Shown here: one piece after another, positions 1-8,576 of the stretch
Position numbering within the stretch: position 1 is the first letter of the stretch
Layout of the letters: each line of letters opens with the position of its first letter
DNA from: Gammaproteobacteria bacterium
GTDB taxonomy: Bacteria; Pseudomonadota; Gammaproteobacteria; Competibacterales; Competibacteraceae
Reading direction: 5' to 3'
Length of the DNA: 64,000 nt
Assembly: GCA_024235095.1 (NCBI GenBank)
Contig: JACKNC010000001.1
Location: 1,835,501 to 1,899,500 of the forward strand
Program-made: the position numbers and the translations under genes
The notes under the pieces: model-generated
What the model saw: only the letters and a program-made list of their open reading frames with translations
Told to the model about the DNA's origin: nothing
The model's database searches: none

Positions 1-779
1 GACGGCAGCTTGAAGGAGCGTTGCACCAAGGTCGCTTCCAGCATCACTACCCCGTAGCCCATGGCCAGCGCCGAAATCAGAAACAGCAACGGCAACCATT
101 GTGTGTACCAGAGCGGGGACAATTTGGAACCCATGATCAGCAGCACCGACCCTAACGAGGATTGATGCATGGTCGGCAGCAACACCCCCAGGGCGATGAA
201 CACATACATGTAGCGGCGCAGGAAAACCTGGAATTTATCCAGATTAAACCGCTTCTTGACTGCCAGCGGCATGCGCTCCAGAAACGCCGGCCAGAACTCG
301 ATCCACAGCACGGTGATATAGGCCATGACGCACAGCGCGACCTCGAAGATGACCGAGTTTGGCTGCGCGTACCAGGGCAGCAGCAGATTAAAGGCGTTCC
401 AGTAGCGGCCCAGGTCGATCATCACCGCCAGACCGGCCAGGGTGTAACCGAAGACCCCACCGAGCAGAGCCGGACGAATCAGCGGATGGTAAACATTGCG
501 GTTGAGAATGTAGACCAGCAGGGCCATGGCGAAGCCGCCACAACCGAAGGCGGTGCCGATCACCACATCCAGCACCACCCAGGTGCCGATGGGATAGCCG
601 TTGCTCATGTTCGATACGTCACCCATGCCGAACAGGAAGCGGCGCAGAATGAAGTAGCCGCCGATCAGCACCAGCAGGCCCAGGAGCATGAACGGTTTGG
701 TGACAATGCGACCACCGAGCGGCTGATGATTCTCCAGAACCGGATCCGGAGATTCGGCAACCGGGTGTAAGACGCTCAT
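1..779 (-). CDS. hybB: Ni/Fe-hydrogenase membrane subunit HybB (3' end outside window)
   Basis: Integral membrane subunit of a periplasm-facing uptake hydrogenase. It passes electrons from the HybA ferredoxin subunit to quinone (NrfD/HybB family). The frame begins with ATG at 779 and stays open to base 1, about 259 residues of a protein usually near 390. A short polar N-terminus is followed by repeated hydrophobic helices (for example FMLLGLLVLIGGYF, then the stretch around WVVLDVVIGTAFG). The start overlaps the hybA stop as ATGA (776-779), which shows translational coupling. The order small subunit, ferredoxin subunit, membrane subunit is that of E. coli hybOAB, so the catalytic large subunit should lie just beyond the window. 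The call rests on family resemblance and context. Confidence 0.88.
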   Translation of the reverse strand, partial: MSVLHPVAESPDPVLENHQPLGGRIVTKPFMLLGLLVLIGGYFILRRFLFGMGDVSNMSNGYPIGTWVVLDVVIGTAFGCGGFAMALLVYILNRNVYHPLIRPALLGGVFGYTLAGLAVMIDLGRYWNAFNLLLPWYAQPNSVIFEVALCVMAYITVLWIEFWPAFLERMPLAVKKRFNLDKFQVFLRRYMYVFIALGVLLPTMHQSSLGSVLLIMGSKLSPLWYTQWLPLLFLISALAMGYGVVMLEATLVQRSFKLP

Positions 780-1810
780 CGCGAATCCTCCTCATCGTCA
801 GTCCGGGTCGGGTCTTCGTCGTGATAGACTTTGGCGCTGCGCCGGGCCAGCACCACCAGTCCGCCCAGCAGGGCCAGCGGCGCGATCATGCCTTTGTAAA
901 GGGTATGCTGCATACCCTCGGAAACCGCTGCATAGGAATGGTCGGGCAGTTCCGGCAGACCCAGTTTCTGGTGGGGTACGCCGGTCAGATAACGCACTTG
1001 GGTGCCGCCCGCTTCTTTCTCCCCGTAGAGGTGCGGCTGGTATTTGCCAATCGGCGCTTCATGACCGGGCCGGTCGCCGCCCAGCTTGCCACGCGGGAAG
1101 GTGTAGGTCTCCCCTGGTTTGGCAGCCAGTCGCCGTTCTGCCTCAGCCTGCAGGTCCTCGACCAGGCCAAACAGCGAAGCACCGGTCGGACAGACATCGC
1201 AACAGGCCGGGAGCTTGCCTTGCGCTTGTAAATGGTTGCAGAACTGGCACTTGGAAATCCGGCCAAAGGGTTCGTCGAATTGATATTGCGGAACGTTGAA
1301 TGGGCAGCCATAGACACAATACCGGCAACCGATGCAGGCGTTGGGGTTATGGGTAACAATGCCGGTGACGGGGTTCTTCTGCATGGCGCTGACCGGACAG
1401 ACCGAAATGCAGGAAGGATCGACGCAATGCAGACAATGGCGCTTAACGAAGGCATAGCCGTCCTCTTCACGATCTTTTTGAGACATCGCGCCATTCTGGT
1501 AGACGCGGATCACGTTCAGCGTCTTTCCGGAAATATCCTCGGCGGTATCCCAAGTTCCTTCGTTCCAGGCCGCCAGCGACGCCGGTTGCTCAGCGGGCAT
1601 CCCGTTCGCTTCTTTACAGGCGCTGACGCAAGCCTTGCAACCCACACACAGCGTGGAGTCATACAACATGCCCACCGCTTTCGGCGGCAAGGTTTTCGGT
1701 TCGCGCGGCCCAAAGGCTACCGCTTCACTGACCGGTGCAGCAACTGCTGCCGCCGTGGTCGCAAGGGCGCCCGCCGCGCCGCGCAGAAATTGACGGCGAT
1801 TCGGATCCAT
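776..1810 (-). CDS. hybA: Hydrogenase iron-sulfur electron-transfer subunit HybA
   Basis: Ferredoxin-like subunit of 344 residues that relays electrons between the hydrogenase small subunit and HybB on the periplasmic side. A Tat signal (NRRQFLRG near residue 4, then an Ala-rich hydrophobic stretch) opens the protein. Four cysteine groups follow that would hold four [4Fe-4S] clusters: CVGCKACVSAC near residue 55, CLHCVDPSCISVCP near 126, CIGCRYCVYGCP near 159, and a C-x2-C...CC-x2-C group near 188. A C-terminal hydrophobic segment (APLALLGGLVVLA) would anchor it in the membrane, as in E. coli HybA. It lies 12 bp after hybO and overlaps hybB, so the three genes form one operon. Confidence 0.93.
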   Translation of the reverse strand: MDPNRRQFLRGAAGALATTAAAVAAPVSEAVAFGPREPKTLPPKAVGMLYDSTLCVGCKACVSACKEANGMPAEQPASLAAWNEGTWDTAEDISGKTLNVIRVYQNGAMSQKDREEDGYAFVKRHCLHCVDPSCISVCPVSAMQKNPVTGIVTHNPNACIGCRYCVYGCPFNVPQYQFDEPFGRISKCQFCNHLQAQGKLPACCDVCPTGASLFGLVEDLQAEAERRLAAKPGETYTFPRGKLGGDRPGHEAPIGKYQPHLYGEKEAGGTQVRYLTGVPHQKLGLPELPDHSYAAVSEGMQHTLYKGMIAPLALLGGLVVLARRSAKVYHDEDPTRTDDEEDSR

Positions 1811-1822
1811 GACGTTCCCTCC

Positions 1823-3010
1823 CTAGTGCTGCTTGTCGGAAGAGTTAGATGAGGCTCCCTGACCACCCGCTTCGTCCTCATCCTTCATGCCGCGCAACGC
1901 CATCACCCCAGCGCCAACGCCCAGTCCGGCGATACCGGCGACAATCGCCGCCGCTGCGGGGGTGACGCCTTCGCCTTTGGCCGAATTCACTGCGGGGAAA
2001 GCGGTTGGCGGAGCAAACGTTTTGACATCCGCCAATGCATGAAGGGGCTTGGTGAACCCGATGCCCTCCTCGGTGCAACCGAAGCAGGGATGACCGATGC
2101 CCACCGGCCAGTTGCCCTCGCCGACATCGCCAAAACCAATGGCCGGGCAGTTGGCGTGCGTCTCCGGTCCCTTGCAACCGATCTTGTACAGGCACCAGCC
2201 CTGGCGATGGCCGAAATCGCCATATTCCAGGGCGAAGCGTCCAGCATCAAAATGCGGTCGTCGCTCGCAATTCTCATGAATCAAGCGACCATAGGCGAAG
2301 CGTGGCCGGTTCTTTACATCCAGTTCTGGCGGTTTGCCCAAGGTCAGCAGGTAAAGAACAGTGGACAGGAAGTTATAGGGATTGGGTGGACAACCGGGAA
2401 TGTTGATGACTGTTTTGCCCGGCAATACTGCTTGCACCGACTTCGCTTGAGTAGGGTTAGGATCGCTGGAAGGAATGCCGCCCCAGGAGGCGCAAGAGCC
2501 GATGCTGATGATCGCCGCTGCGCCTTCCGCTGCTTCCTGTACCGCTTGCAGAATCGGCTTGCCAGCGACCATGCAGTAGACGCCGCCGTCCTTCGTAGGA
2601 ATCGAACCGTCGACCACCAGGACATATTTGCCCCAGTTCTCCTTCATCGACTTGGCCTTATAGGCTTCGGCCTGATGACCAGCGCCGGAACATAGGGCCT
2701 CGTGGTAATCAAGGGAGATCATGTCCAGGATCAGGGTTTCGAGCGTTGGATGGTAGGCGCGCAGCAACGACTCCGTGCAACCGGTGCATTCCTGCGCCGA
2801 CAGCCAGATGACCGGTGGCCGTTGCGGCGCGGTCGCCGCTTGCGCAATGCGCAACCCCATGAACGATGACAGGCCCAGTGTCGCAGCGATCCCGGTGCAG
2901 TATTTCAGGAACTCACGGCGGGTCAGTCCGCCTAGCGCGCCTTCGTAACCATCGAGATTCCGGATTGTACCGGACGCCAAATCGATATCATCGACAAAAC
3001 CCATGACCAT
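1823..3010 (-). CDS. hybO: [NiFe] uptake hydrogenase small subunit, Tat-exported
   Basis: Small subunit carrying the three Fe-S clusters that drain electrons from the [NiFe] site. I chose ATG at 3010 because GGGGGAG sits 4-5 bases upstream; an in-frame TTG at 3040 has no such support. A Tat motif (LTRREFLKYC) precedes a hydrophobic stretch. Cluster ligands are visible in order: ECTGCTES, GSCASWGG, GCPPNPYN, then H..C near RPHFDAG, GCKGPETHANCP and HPCFGCTEEGIGF. A C-terminal hydrophobic helix (AAAAIVAGIAGLGVGAGVMAL) anchors it in the membrane, typical of group 1 membrane-bound uptake hydrogenases. It is the first gene of the hyb operon in this window. The hydrogenase group assignment is by resemblance to HybO. 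Confidence 0.93.
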   Translation of the reverse strand: MVMGFVDDIDLASGTIRNLDGYEGALGGLTRREFLKYCTGIAATLGLSSFMGLRIAQAATAPQRPPVIWLSAQECTGCTESLLRAYHPTLETLILDMISLDYHEALCSGAGHQAEAYKAKSMKENWGKYVLVVDGSIPTKDGGVYCMVAGKPILQAVQEAAEGAAAIISIGSCASWGGIPSSDPNPTQAKSVQAVLPGKTVINIPGCPPNPYNFLSTVLYLLTLGKPPELDVKNRPRFAYGRLIHENCERRPHFDAGRFALEYGDFGHRQGWCLYKIGCKGPETHANCPAIGFGDVGEGNWPVGIGHPCFGCTEEGIGFTKPLHALADVKTFAPPTAFPAVNSAKGEGVTPAAAAIVAGIAGLGVGAGVMALRGMKDEDEAGGQGASSNSSDKQH

Positions 3011-3173
3011 GTTCTCCCCCGCAGGATTCGACCACGGCAAAAGGTAACGCGAGATTTAGGGAATCATTTGATGATCGTCAATTTTTAAAGATTTTTTATA
3101 ATGCGGGATATGCTCACGCTAAGAAGCTGTTGAAAAGCCGGTCTTCGTTTTAGTAGGTTACAATTAGGTACCC

Positions 3174-3190
3174 CCCCGGCCCTGCCGGGG
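3174..3190 (-). terminator. GC-rich stem-loop after sufT
   Basis: A 6-bp stem CCCCGG/CCGGGG with a 5-base loop lies 15 bp beyond the sufT stop. No run of T follows on the minus strand, so it may only weaken transcription between the suf and hyb operons rather than act as a full intrinsic terminator. Confidence 0.3.
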
Positions 3191-3204
3191 AATGGTTACT
3201 ATCG

Positions 3205-3549
3205 CTAGAGCATATTCAATTCCAGCTTGGCGCGCATTGACATGAGTTCGGGTGTCCACGGCGGTTCCCACACCAGTTGGACATTGACGGATTCCACGCC
3301 GGCTACATGGCGAACGGCGTTTTCCACCCACTCCGGCATCGAACCGGCCACCGGGCAACCAGGGGCGGTCAGGGTCATTTCAACATCCGCATGATTGCCT
3401 AGCGGATCGACATTCAGGCCGTAGATGAGTCCCAGTTCGTAAATATTGACGGGAATTTCCGGATCATAAACAGTTTTTAGCGCATCAATGACCCGAGCTT
3501 CCATCTCGTCGGCGTCGGGAATCGTTGCGGCAGTGGACATCGCGGTCAT
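3205..3549 (-). CDS. sufT: SUF system Fe-S assembly protein SufT (DUF59/MIP18 family)
   Basis: Small protein of 114 residues of the MIP18/DUF59 family, which helps mature Fe-S proteins. The family core is plain: DPEIPVNIYELGLIYG near residue 29 and the conserved cysteine in LTAPGCPVAGSMPEWV. The gene closes the suf operon, 22 bp after sufU. SufT proteins of this kind are commonly encoded at the end of sufBCDSU-type operons, which supports the name. An internal ATG four codons in (MSTAAT) is an alternative start. Confidence 0.9.
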   Translation of the reverse strand: MTAMSTAATIPDADEMEARVIDALKTVYDPEIPVNIYELGLIYGLNVDPLGNHADVEMTLTAPGCPVAGSMPEWVENAVRHVAGVESVNVQLVWEPPWTPELMSMRAKLELNML

Positions 3550-3571
3550 GCAGGGTCTCCTTAAAGACAGT

Positions 3572-4015
3572 TTACTCAGTCGCTACTGCTTCTTTACGCT
3601 CTTCCAGCGCAGCGCGCACCGCGTGCCAGGCCAGCGTGGCGCACTTGACCCGGCTGGGATAGTCGCGCACCCCCGCTAATACGCTAAGTTTGCCTAATCC
3701 TTTCGGGCATTCGCATTCCGTGGTGACCACATCATGGAATGCATCAAACAGATGTTCGATTTCCGCAACCGGCTTGCCCTTGAGCGCTTCGGTCATCAGT
3801 GAAGCCGAAGCGCTGGAAATCGCGCAGCCGGCGCCCTGAAAGGAGATATCCTGGATGACGCCATCCTCGATATCCAGATACACGCTGATCCGGTCGCCGC
3901 ACAGCGGATTGACGCCATTGGCGTGATGCGTTGGCTGCGGCAGGATGCGGAAATTCCGGGGCCGTTTGTTATGGTCCAGGATCACTTCTTGGTAGAGATC
4001 GCGCAGATCATTCAT
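3572..4015 (-). CDS. sufU: SufU-type scaffold or sulfur-transfer protein
   Basis: Zinc-dependent sulfur acceptor of the IscU/SufU fold (147 residues) that takes persulfide sulfur from SufS and passes it to the assembly scaffold. The three expected cysteines are present in LCGDR, GAGCAISS and VKCATLAWH, with the Asp next to the first. The insert between the second and third cysteine (about 60 residues) matches SufU rather than IscU. The start overlaps the sufS stop by 4 bp (ATGA), so the two are translationally coupled, as expected for a desulfurase and its partner. Confidence 0.93.
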   Translation of the reverse strand: MNDLRDLYQEVILDHNKRPRNFRILPQPTHHANGVNPLCGDRISVYLDIEDGVIQDISFQGAGCAISSASASLMTEALKGKPVAEIEHLFDAFHDVVTTECECPKGLGKLSVLAGVRDYPSRVKCATLAWHAVRAALEERKEAVATE

Positions 4016-5292
4016 AGTTCGAACATTTCCTTAACTTTCCAAAGGGCCGCGACCAGGACGTCGACCTCGTCGCGCGTGTTGTAGACGGCAAACGATGCCC
4101 GTGCAGTGGCGGGAACACCGTAATGCTGCATCACTGGTTGAGCGCAATGATGGCCCGCGCGGACGGCGACCCCCTCACGATCGAGAATGGTGCCGATATC
4201 GTGAGGGTGAACCCCGTCCAAAGTGAACGCCGCCAGCGCCGCCTTGTCTCGCGCCGCGCCCATGATATTGAGGCCCGGGATGTCATTCAGCCGGGCCGTG
4301 GCGTAATCCAGCAACTCTTGCTCGTGAGCGGCGATTCGTTCCAGGCCAATGGCGTTCACCCAGTCCAGCGCCGCGCCCAACCCGATCACACCGGCAATGT
4401 TCGGGGTGCCGGCCTCGAATTTGTTGGGCAGGTCAGCGTATTCGGTTTTTTCAAAAGTGACCAAGCTGATCATATCGCCGCCGCCCTGATAAGGCGGCAT
4501 CGCGTCCAGCAGCGCCTTCTTACCGTACAGGACGCCGACGCCGCTCGGTCCGTAAATCTTGTGCGCGGAAAAGGCGTAAAACTCGCAGTCCAGTTCGCAC
4601 ACGTCCACCCCCAGATGGGGAGTCGATTGCGCCCCGTCCACCAGCACCGGAATGCCTCGGGCGTGAGCCATTGCAATCAGTTGCCTGGCCGGATTCAGGG
4701 TGCCGAGCGCGTTGGAGAGATGCACGAAGGCGACGAGTTTCACTGGCCCGTCATCCAGCAACCGTTCGTACTCCTCTAGAATCAGCTCGCCGGCATCAGT
4801 AAACGGCGCTACTTTCAGTTTGGCCCCGGTGCGTTCGCACAGCAGTTGCCAGGGCACAATGTTGGAGTGATGCTCCATGCCGGTAATCAGAATCTCATCG
4901 CCGGCTTTGACGGTCTGACCGCCGAAACTGCTGGCGACCAGATTGATGCTCTCGGTCGTGCCTCGGGTGAAAATGATTTCCTGCACGCTGGCGGCGTTCA
5001 GAAAGGCTCGCACTTTCTCCCGCGCCCCTTCATAGGCGGCGGTGGAGCGCTCTGACAACAGATGAACGCCGCGATGAATGTTGGCGTAGTAACCGGTATA
5101 ACATTCGCTGACAGTATCGATCACCGCCCTGGGTTTCTGCACTGAGGCGGCATTGTCCAGATAGACCAGCGGCTTGCCATGCACTCGTTGGCGCAGAATC
5201 GGAAAATCGGCGCGGATACGGGCAAGGTCCAGTTCTTCCAACGAGGGAGTCACCGATGGAGCTATGGAATGCAGGGCGCTCATATCGTTCAT
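4012..5292 (-). CDS. sufS: Cysteine desulfurase SufS (group II)
   Basis: PLP enzyme of 426 residues that removes sulfur from cysteine to give alanine and an enzyme persulfide. The PLP-binding lysine lies in SAHKIYGPSG, and the persulfide cysteine lies in RAGHHCAQPVM near residue 370, in the short loop typical of group II enzymes. The N-terminus DFPILRQRVHGKPLVYLDNAA is the usual SufS opening. The start at 5292 overlaps the sufD stop by one base (TAATG). An in-frame ATG three codons later is a possible alternative. The enzyme is cytoplasmic and works with the adjacent SufU. Confidence 0.95.
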   Translation of the reverse strand: MNDMSALHSIAPSVTPSLEELDLARIRADFPILRQRVHGKPLVYLDNAASVQKPRAVIDTVSECYTGYYANIHRGVHLLSERSTAAYEGAREKVRAFLNAASVQEIIFTRGTTESINLVASSFGGQTVKAGDEILITGMEHHSNIVPWQLLCERTGAKLKVAPFTDAGELILEEYERLLDDGPVKLVAFVHLSNALGTLNPARQLIAMAHARGIPVLVDGAQSTPHLGVDVCELDCEFYAFSAHKIYGPSGVGVLYGKKALLDAMPPYQGGGDMISLVTFEKTEYADLPNKFEAGTPNIAGVIGLGAALDWVNAIGLERIAAHEQELLDYATARLNDIPGLNIMGAARDKAALAAFTLDGVHPHDIGTILDREGVAVRAGHHCAQPVMQHYGVPATARASFAVYNTRDEVDVLVAALWKVKEMFEL

Positions 5293-6596
5293 TATTCCTC
5301 CGTGATATCCAGCGTCAGACGCTCAGCGAGCAAACGGCTCAGGCGCTCGCGCAACGGCGTCAGGCGAATTTGGTTCAGGCTGTCATTGGCGAAGGCATGG
5401 ACCAGCAGGGCGCGGGCCTGATCGGTGGGAATGCCCCGGGCGCGCAGGTAGAACTCCGCGTCGGGATCGAGAAAACCGGTACTGGAGCCGTGGCTGCATT
5501 TCACATCATCGGCCAGAATTTCCAGCCGGGGATTGGCGTTGGCGTGAGCCTGTTTGGACAGTAGCAAATTGCGATTCAACTGGCGCGCATCGGTTTTCTG
5601 GGCGTGTTGGCGAACGTGGATCATGCCATCGAATACGGTCTGCCCCTTGCCGTCCAGCACACTCTTGAATATCTGCTCACTGGCGCCATGCGGCTGGGCG
5701 TGTTCGATCCGAACATGGGTATCGCTAAATTGCGTATCGCGCACCAAGGTCAGGCTATTGAGGCTGCAATGTGCGCCTTCGCCGTCGAGCAGCGCCTGCA
5801 AATCGGTGCGGGCCAACTGACCGCCAATGGAGAGCAAATGAAGGTTCGCCTGGCTATCACGATCCTGCTGAACCCGGACACCGCCTAGATGGAACGCCTG
5901 TGGTGACTCTTCCTGAATCTTGTGGTAATCCAACACCGCCCCAGCGCCGAGTTGCAACTCAGTCACCGGCGCGTTCAGGTAACGCCCTGCTCCGCGATAC
6001 TCAACGACTACCGTGGCCTGAGCATGGTCCTCCAGCACCAGCACCAGCCGCGGATGAACCGCGTTATCGTCGCCGGTGGCGTAAAACACCACATGAATGG
6101 GCGCATCGACCACCGTTTCACGCGGCAGGTGGACAAAAACGCCATCTTCCCAGAAGGCGCTGTTGAGCAGAGCAAAGGCGTGATTTTCCAATCCCGGTAA
6201 CCGATTCATGGCGGGTTCAATCCGTTCCGGATGGGTCAATAGCGCTTGGCCGAGACTGGCGACCAACGCCTGGTTGGGCAGTTCGCGCAACCGCGACAGG
6301 CCAGGGGCAAAGCGGCCATTGACGAACGCCAGCCGATGCGTTGGGGTATCCAGCGCCGGCAGTGCTTGAGCATCGATTGCTGCATTGGCCGGTTGCCGGA
6401 AAGCAATGGCCTGCAAGGCGTTCAGCTCGGTCAGCCGCCAGGCTTCCTGCTGGCGGGTCGGCAAACCGAGCGCCTCGAAGCAATCAAACGCCATGCGGCG
6501 TGAACGGGCAATCGCATCCGGTTCATGGCGGTTGGCCATGAATTCGGCAAACCGCTGGCGGTAGGGATCGGAGAACAATGGGGCGACGTTGGTCAT
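5292..6596 (-). CDS. sufD: Fe-S assembly scaffold subunit SufD
   Basis: Beta-helical partner of SufB and SufC (434 residues). I set the start at ATG 6596 (MTNVAPLF), 10 bp after the sufC stop; the longer open frame to 6731 only reads through sufC in another frame. The C-terminal core shows family motifs: the DVKCSHGSSTG segment, FYLRARGIP and a final segment rich in charged residues. In known systems SufD only works within SufBC2D, yet no sufB is found next to it here. The role is electron or iron delivery to the scaffold, by family knowledge. Confidence 0.93.
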   Translation of the reverse strand: MTNVAPLFSDPYRQRFAEFMANRHEPDAIARSRRMAFDCFEALGLPTRQQEAWRLTELNALQAIAFRQPANAAIDAQALPALDTPTHRLAFVNGRFAPGLSRLRELPNQALVASLGQALLTHPERIEPAMNRLPGLENHAFALLNSAFWEDGVFVHLPRETVVDAPIHVVFYATGDDNAVHPRLVLVLEDHAQATVVVEYRGAGRYLNAPVTELQLGAGAVLDYHKIQEESPQAFHLGGVRVQQDRDSQANLHLLSIGGQLARTDLQALLDGEGAHCSLNSLTLVRDTQFSDTHVRIEHAQPHGASEQIFKSVLDGKGQTVFDGMIHVRQHAQKTDARQLNRNLLLSKQAHANANPRLEILADDVKCSHGSSTGFLDPDAEFYLRARGIPTDQARALLVHAFANDSLNQIRLTPLRERLSRLLAERLTLDITEE

Positions 6597-6606
6597 AACA
6601 TGCGCC

Positions 6607-7374
6607 TCAAGCCGCCCGGCGCGCCCGGCCAGGTTCTTCGTTGTACAGCGCGTACCCCTGTTTCTCCAGTTCCAGCGCCAGGTCCTTGCCGCCAGAACGA
6701 GCAATCCGGCCATTGACCAGGACGTGAACATGATCCGGCACGATGTAATCGAGCAGGCGCTGATAATGGGTAATCACTAGAAAGCCGCGTTCTGGACCGC
6801 GCAAGGCGTTGACCCCGTCAGCGACGACTTTCAGGGCGTCGATGTCCAGTCCCGAATCGGTCTCATCCATAACAGCGAACCGGGGTTGCAGCACCGCCAT
6901 CTGAAAGACTTCATTGCGTTTTTTCTCGCCGCCGGAGAATCCTTCGTTGACCGAACGCTTGAGCATGGATTCGTCCATTTTCACCAGTTCCATGCGTTCG
7001 TGAACCAGGTCCCAGAACTCCATGGCGTCTACCGGCGGTTCGCCGCGATATTTACGTACTGCGTTGACCGCCGCTTTGAGGAAATACAGGTTAGCGACGC
7101 CGGGAATTTCCACCGGATACTGGAAGGCCAGAAACAGCCCTTCACAGGCGCGGATTTCCGGGTCCATTTCCAGCAGGTTCTTACCCTCGAAAAGAATTTC
7201 ACCCTCGGTGACGGTGTAGCCTTCCCGTCCGGCAATGATATTCGCCAGGGTGCTTTTGCCCGAGCCGTTCGGCCCCATGATGGCGTGGGTTTCGCCGGGA
7301 TGGATGGCCAGGTCAATACCCTTGAGGATCTCCTGGCCCTCGACGGTGACGTGCAGATTGCGAATGTCCAGCAT
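6607..7374 (-). CDS. sufC: Fe-S assembly ATPase SufC
   Basis: ABC-type ATPase of 255 residues that drives conformational change in the SufBCD scaffold. Walker A is GPNGSGKST near residue 35, the signature is FSGGEKKR near 146, Walker B is FAVMDETDSGLD, and the switch histidine lies in VITHYQR. These are the exact variants seen in SufC rather than in transporter ATPases. It is the first suf gene in the cluster. Upstream lie 340 bp of non-coding sequence with a large inverted repeat, where sufB would normally be. Confidence 0.96.
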   Translation of the reverse strand: MLDIRNLHVTVEGQEILKGIDLAIHPGETHAIMGPNGSGKSTLANIIAGREGYTVTEGEILFEGKNLLEMDPEIRACEGLFLAFQYPVEIPGVANLYFLKAAVNAVRKYRGEPPVDAMEFWDLVHERMELVKMDESMLKRSVNEGFSGGEKKRNEVFQMAVLQPRFAVMDETDSGLDIDALKVVADGVNALRGPERGFLVITHYQRLLDYIVPDHVHVLVNGRIARSGGKDLALELEKQGYALYNEEPGRARRAA

Positions 7375-7569
7375 GGCGTGTTGGGTTCTCCCTGGTTCAG
7401 AAGCCTTGCGGTCGGCAGGGCGGATCTAATCGGTACTGGATTAGTACTATTTATGCGTAGAATAGTTCCAAACAACGGGTTTGCCAAGCCGTCAGCAATG
7501 ACTTGCCGCCGACCTTGCGAGCAACGCTATGAGTTATACCGTTTCTCGATAGGTTTTGAATTCCGAATT

Positions 7570-7653
7570 CCCCCCTTTAGCAAAGGGGGGTGAGGGGGGA
7601 TTTGAGGCGCGGCCTGTCGAAATCCCCCCCGGCCCCCCTTTTTCAAAGGGGGG
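7570..7653. repeat. 84-bp G/C-rich nested inverted repeat
   Basis: The only structure in the 342-bp gap between sufC and arfB. Two arms of about 34 bp, each built on CCCCCCTTT and AAAGGGGGG with a further GGGGGGATTT block, face each other around a 16-base centre. Each arm can also fold on itself. It has the look of an intergenic palindromic repeat family or a small non-autonomous element. The rest of the gap (7375-7569) shows nothing I can name. Confidence 0.75.
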
Positions 7654-7716
7654 AGACTCTGCAGTAATGTCATTGAACATAATGGGAATGGGTATTAAAT
7701 CAGCGCCGAACCGGCT

Positions 7717-8139
7717 TTAGTCTTCATCCCCGGTTGATCGGCGAGTCTGCTTCTTTTCCCCGATGCGCCGCTTTTCGGCGACCCGGCGTTCTTTGGCAGC
7801 GCGGGAGGGTTTCCGTTTCAAACGTGGCTTGGGGATTTCCGTCGCTTTCTGAATCAGGGCGGCCAGGCGATCAATGGCGTCCTGGCGGTTGCGCTCTTGG
7901 CTGCGAAAGCGCCGGGCGGTGATGAGCAACTCCCCGTCCTTGTTCATGCGGCTGCCAGCCAGGGTGAATAACCGCGCTCTGACTTCATCAGGCAAGGCCG
8001 GGGAATGCGCGGCGTCGAAACGCAGTTCCGCCGCCGTGGCCACCTTGTTGACGTTCTGGCCACCGGGGCCGGACGCCAGCTTGAACTGAAATTGCAGTTC
8101 GTTTTCGTCAAGCTGGATGGTGGGCGTGACGATAATCAT
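7717..8139 (-). CDS. arfB: Ribosome-rescue peptidyl-tRNA hydrolase ArfB (YaeJ)
   Basis: Codon-independent release factor of 140 residues that enters stalled ribosomes and frees the peptide. The catalytic GGQ lies in GPGGQNVNK near residue 26. The C-terminus is a long basic tail (RLKRKPSRAAKERRVAEKRR) that in ArfB reaches into the empty mRNA channel. The absence of the large N-terminal domains of RF1/RF2 and the total length both fit ArfB. The ATG overlaps the stop of an upstream gene fragment (ATGA at 8136-8139), a sign that it was once translated in a coupled pair. Confidence 0.93.
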   Translation of the reverse strand: MIIVTPTIQLDENELQFQFKLASGPGGQNVNKVATAAELRFDAAHSPALPDEVRARLFTLAGSRMNKDGELLITARRFRSQERNRQDAIDRLAALIQKATEIPKPRLKRKPSRAAKERRVAEKRRIGEKKQTRRSTGDED

Positions 8140-8312
8140 GGTGACGGGGAATTCCTCTCGTCTATCGCGTTGAGGAATGCAAGCGCGGCGGCTTCGTCGG
8201 TTTCAATGGCGATTTCGACGGTGCGTTGGGCGGCGTTGAGGAATTGGGCGGCGCGACGCTTGGCCTTTCGGGCGGCAAGTATGCTTGATCTTGTTTGCTC
8301 AGCGGTACTGGT
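8136..8312 (-). pseudogene. C-terminal fragment of an unknown gene overlapping arfB
   Basis: An open stretch of about 58 codons reads toward arfB and ends in a TGA that overlaps the arfB ATG. The translation contains KAKRRAAQFLNAAQRT and ETDEAAALAFLNAID, an Ala- and charge-rich helical segment that looks like real coding sequence. It has no ATG, GTG or TTG start with a ribosome site, and an in-frame stop closes it at 8313-8315, right beside the small repeat element at 8343. I read it as the surviving 3' end of a gene once coupled to arfB. The family is not recognised. Confidence 0.45.
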
Positions 8313-8342
8313 TCAGTCCAGTTATAATTTAACCTCTTTTAT

Positions 8343-8484
8343 GGCTCTTCGAGGGTTTTTGTGGAGCAACCCAACCGGCGAGCTGACTATAAAACTAACC
8401 AATTGATCTTGAAAGAGGTATGGCCCACTTGGTGGGCTGATCTCCGGTCATACGGGCCGATTCCACAGAAACCCTCGAAGAGCC
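8343..8484. mobile_element. 142-bp inverted-repeat element, copy 1
   Basis: The ends GGCTCTTCGAGGGTTT and its reverse complement frame a 142-bp unit. The same ends recur at 40718, 49352 and 49587, and the copy at 49587 has the same length and a related interior (both hold TTGATCTTGAAA and a GCTGATC block in the same order). The terminal GGCTCTTCGAG resembles ends of ISL3-family elements, so this may be a non-autonomous derivative. No clear target duplication is visible. Confidence 0.65.
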
Positions 8485-8534
8485 TTTAAAGATGAGTAGC
8501 TTGGCGTTGAATAATCTCTGATGATGCGTCAGAA

Positions 8535-8558
8535 CCCCTGTCCCTTACGGGACAGGGG
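8535..8558 (-). terminator. fba: Perfect 10-bp hairpin after fba
   Basis: CCCCTGTCCC and GGGACAGGGG pair perfectly around a TTAC loop, 18 bp past the fba stop. The position fits a transcript end for fba, although the T tract on the minus strand is weak. It could also protect the mRNA 3' end. Confidence 0.6.
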
Positions 8559-8576
8559 CGACAATGCCGCTTCAGC

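Noticed and set aside
162..770. 202-codon plus-strand open frame
   Set aside because: It is the antisense shadow of hybB, whose minus-strand translation gives clear membrane helices and family sequence.
6597..6731. N-terminal extension of SufD
   Set aside because: It only reads sufC in another frame, and the sufD family starts at the ATG at 6596.
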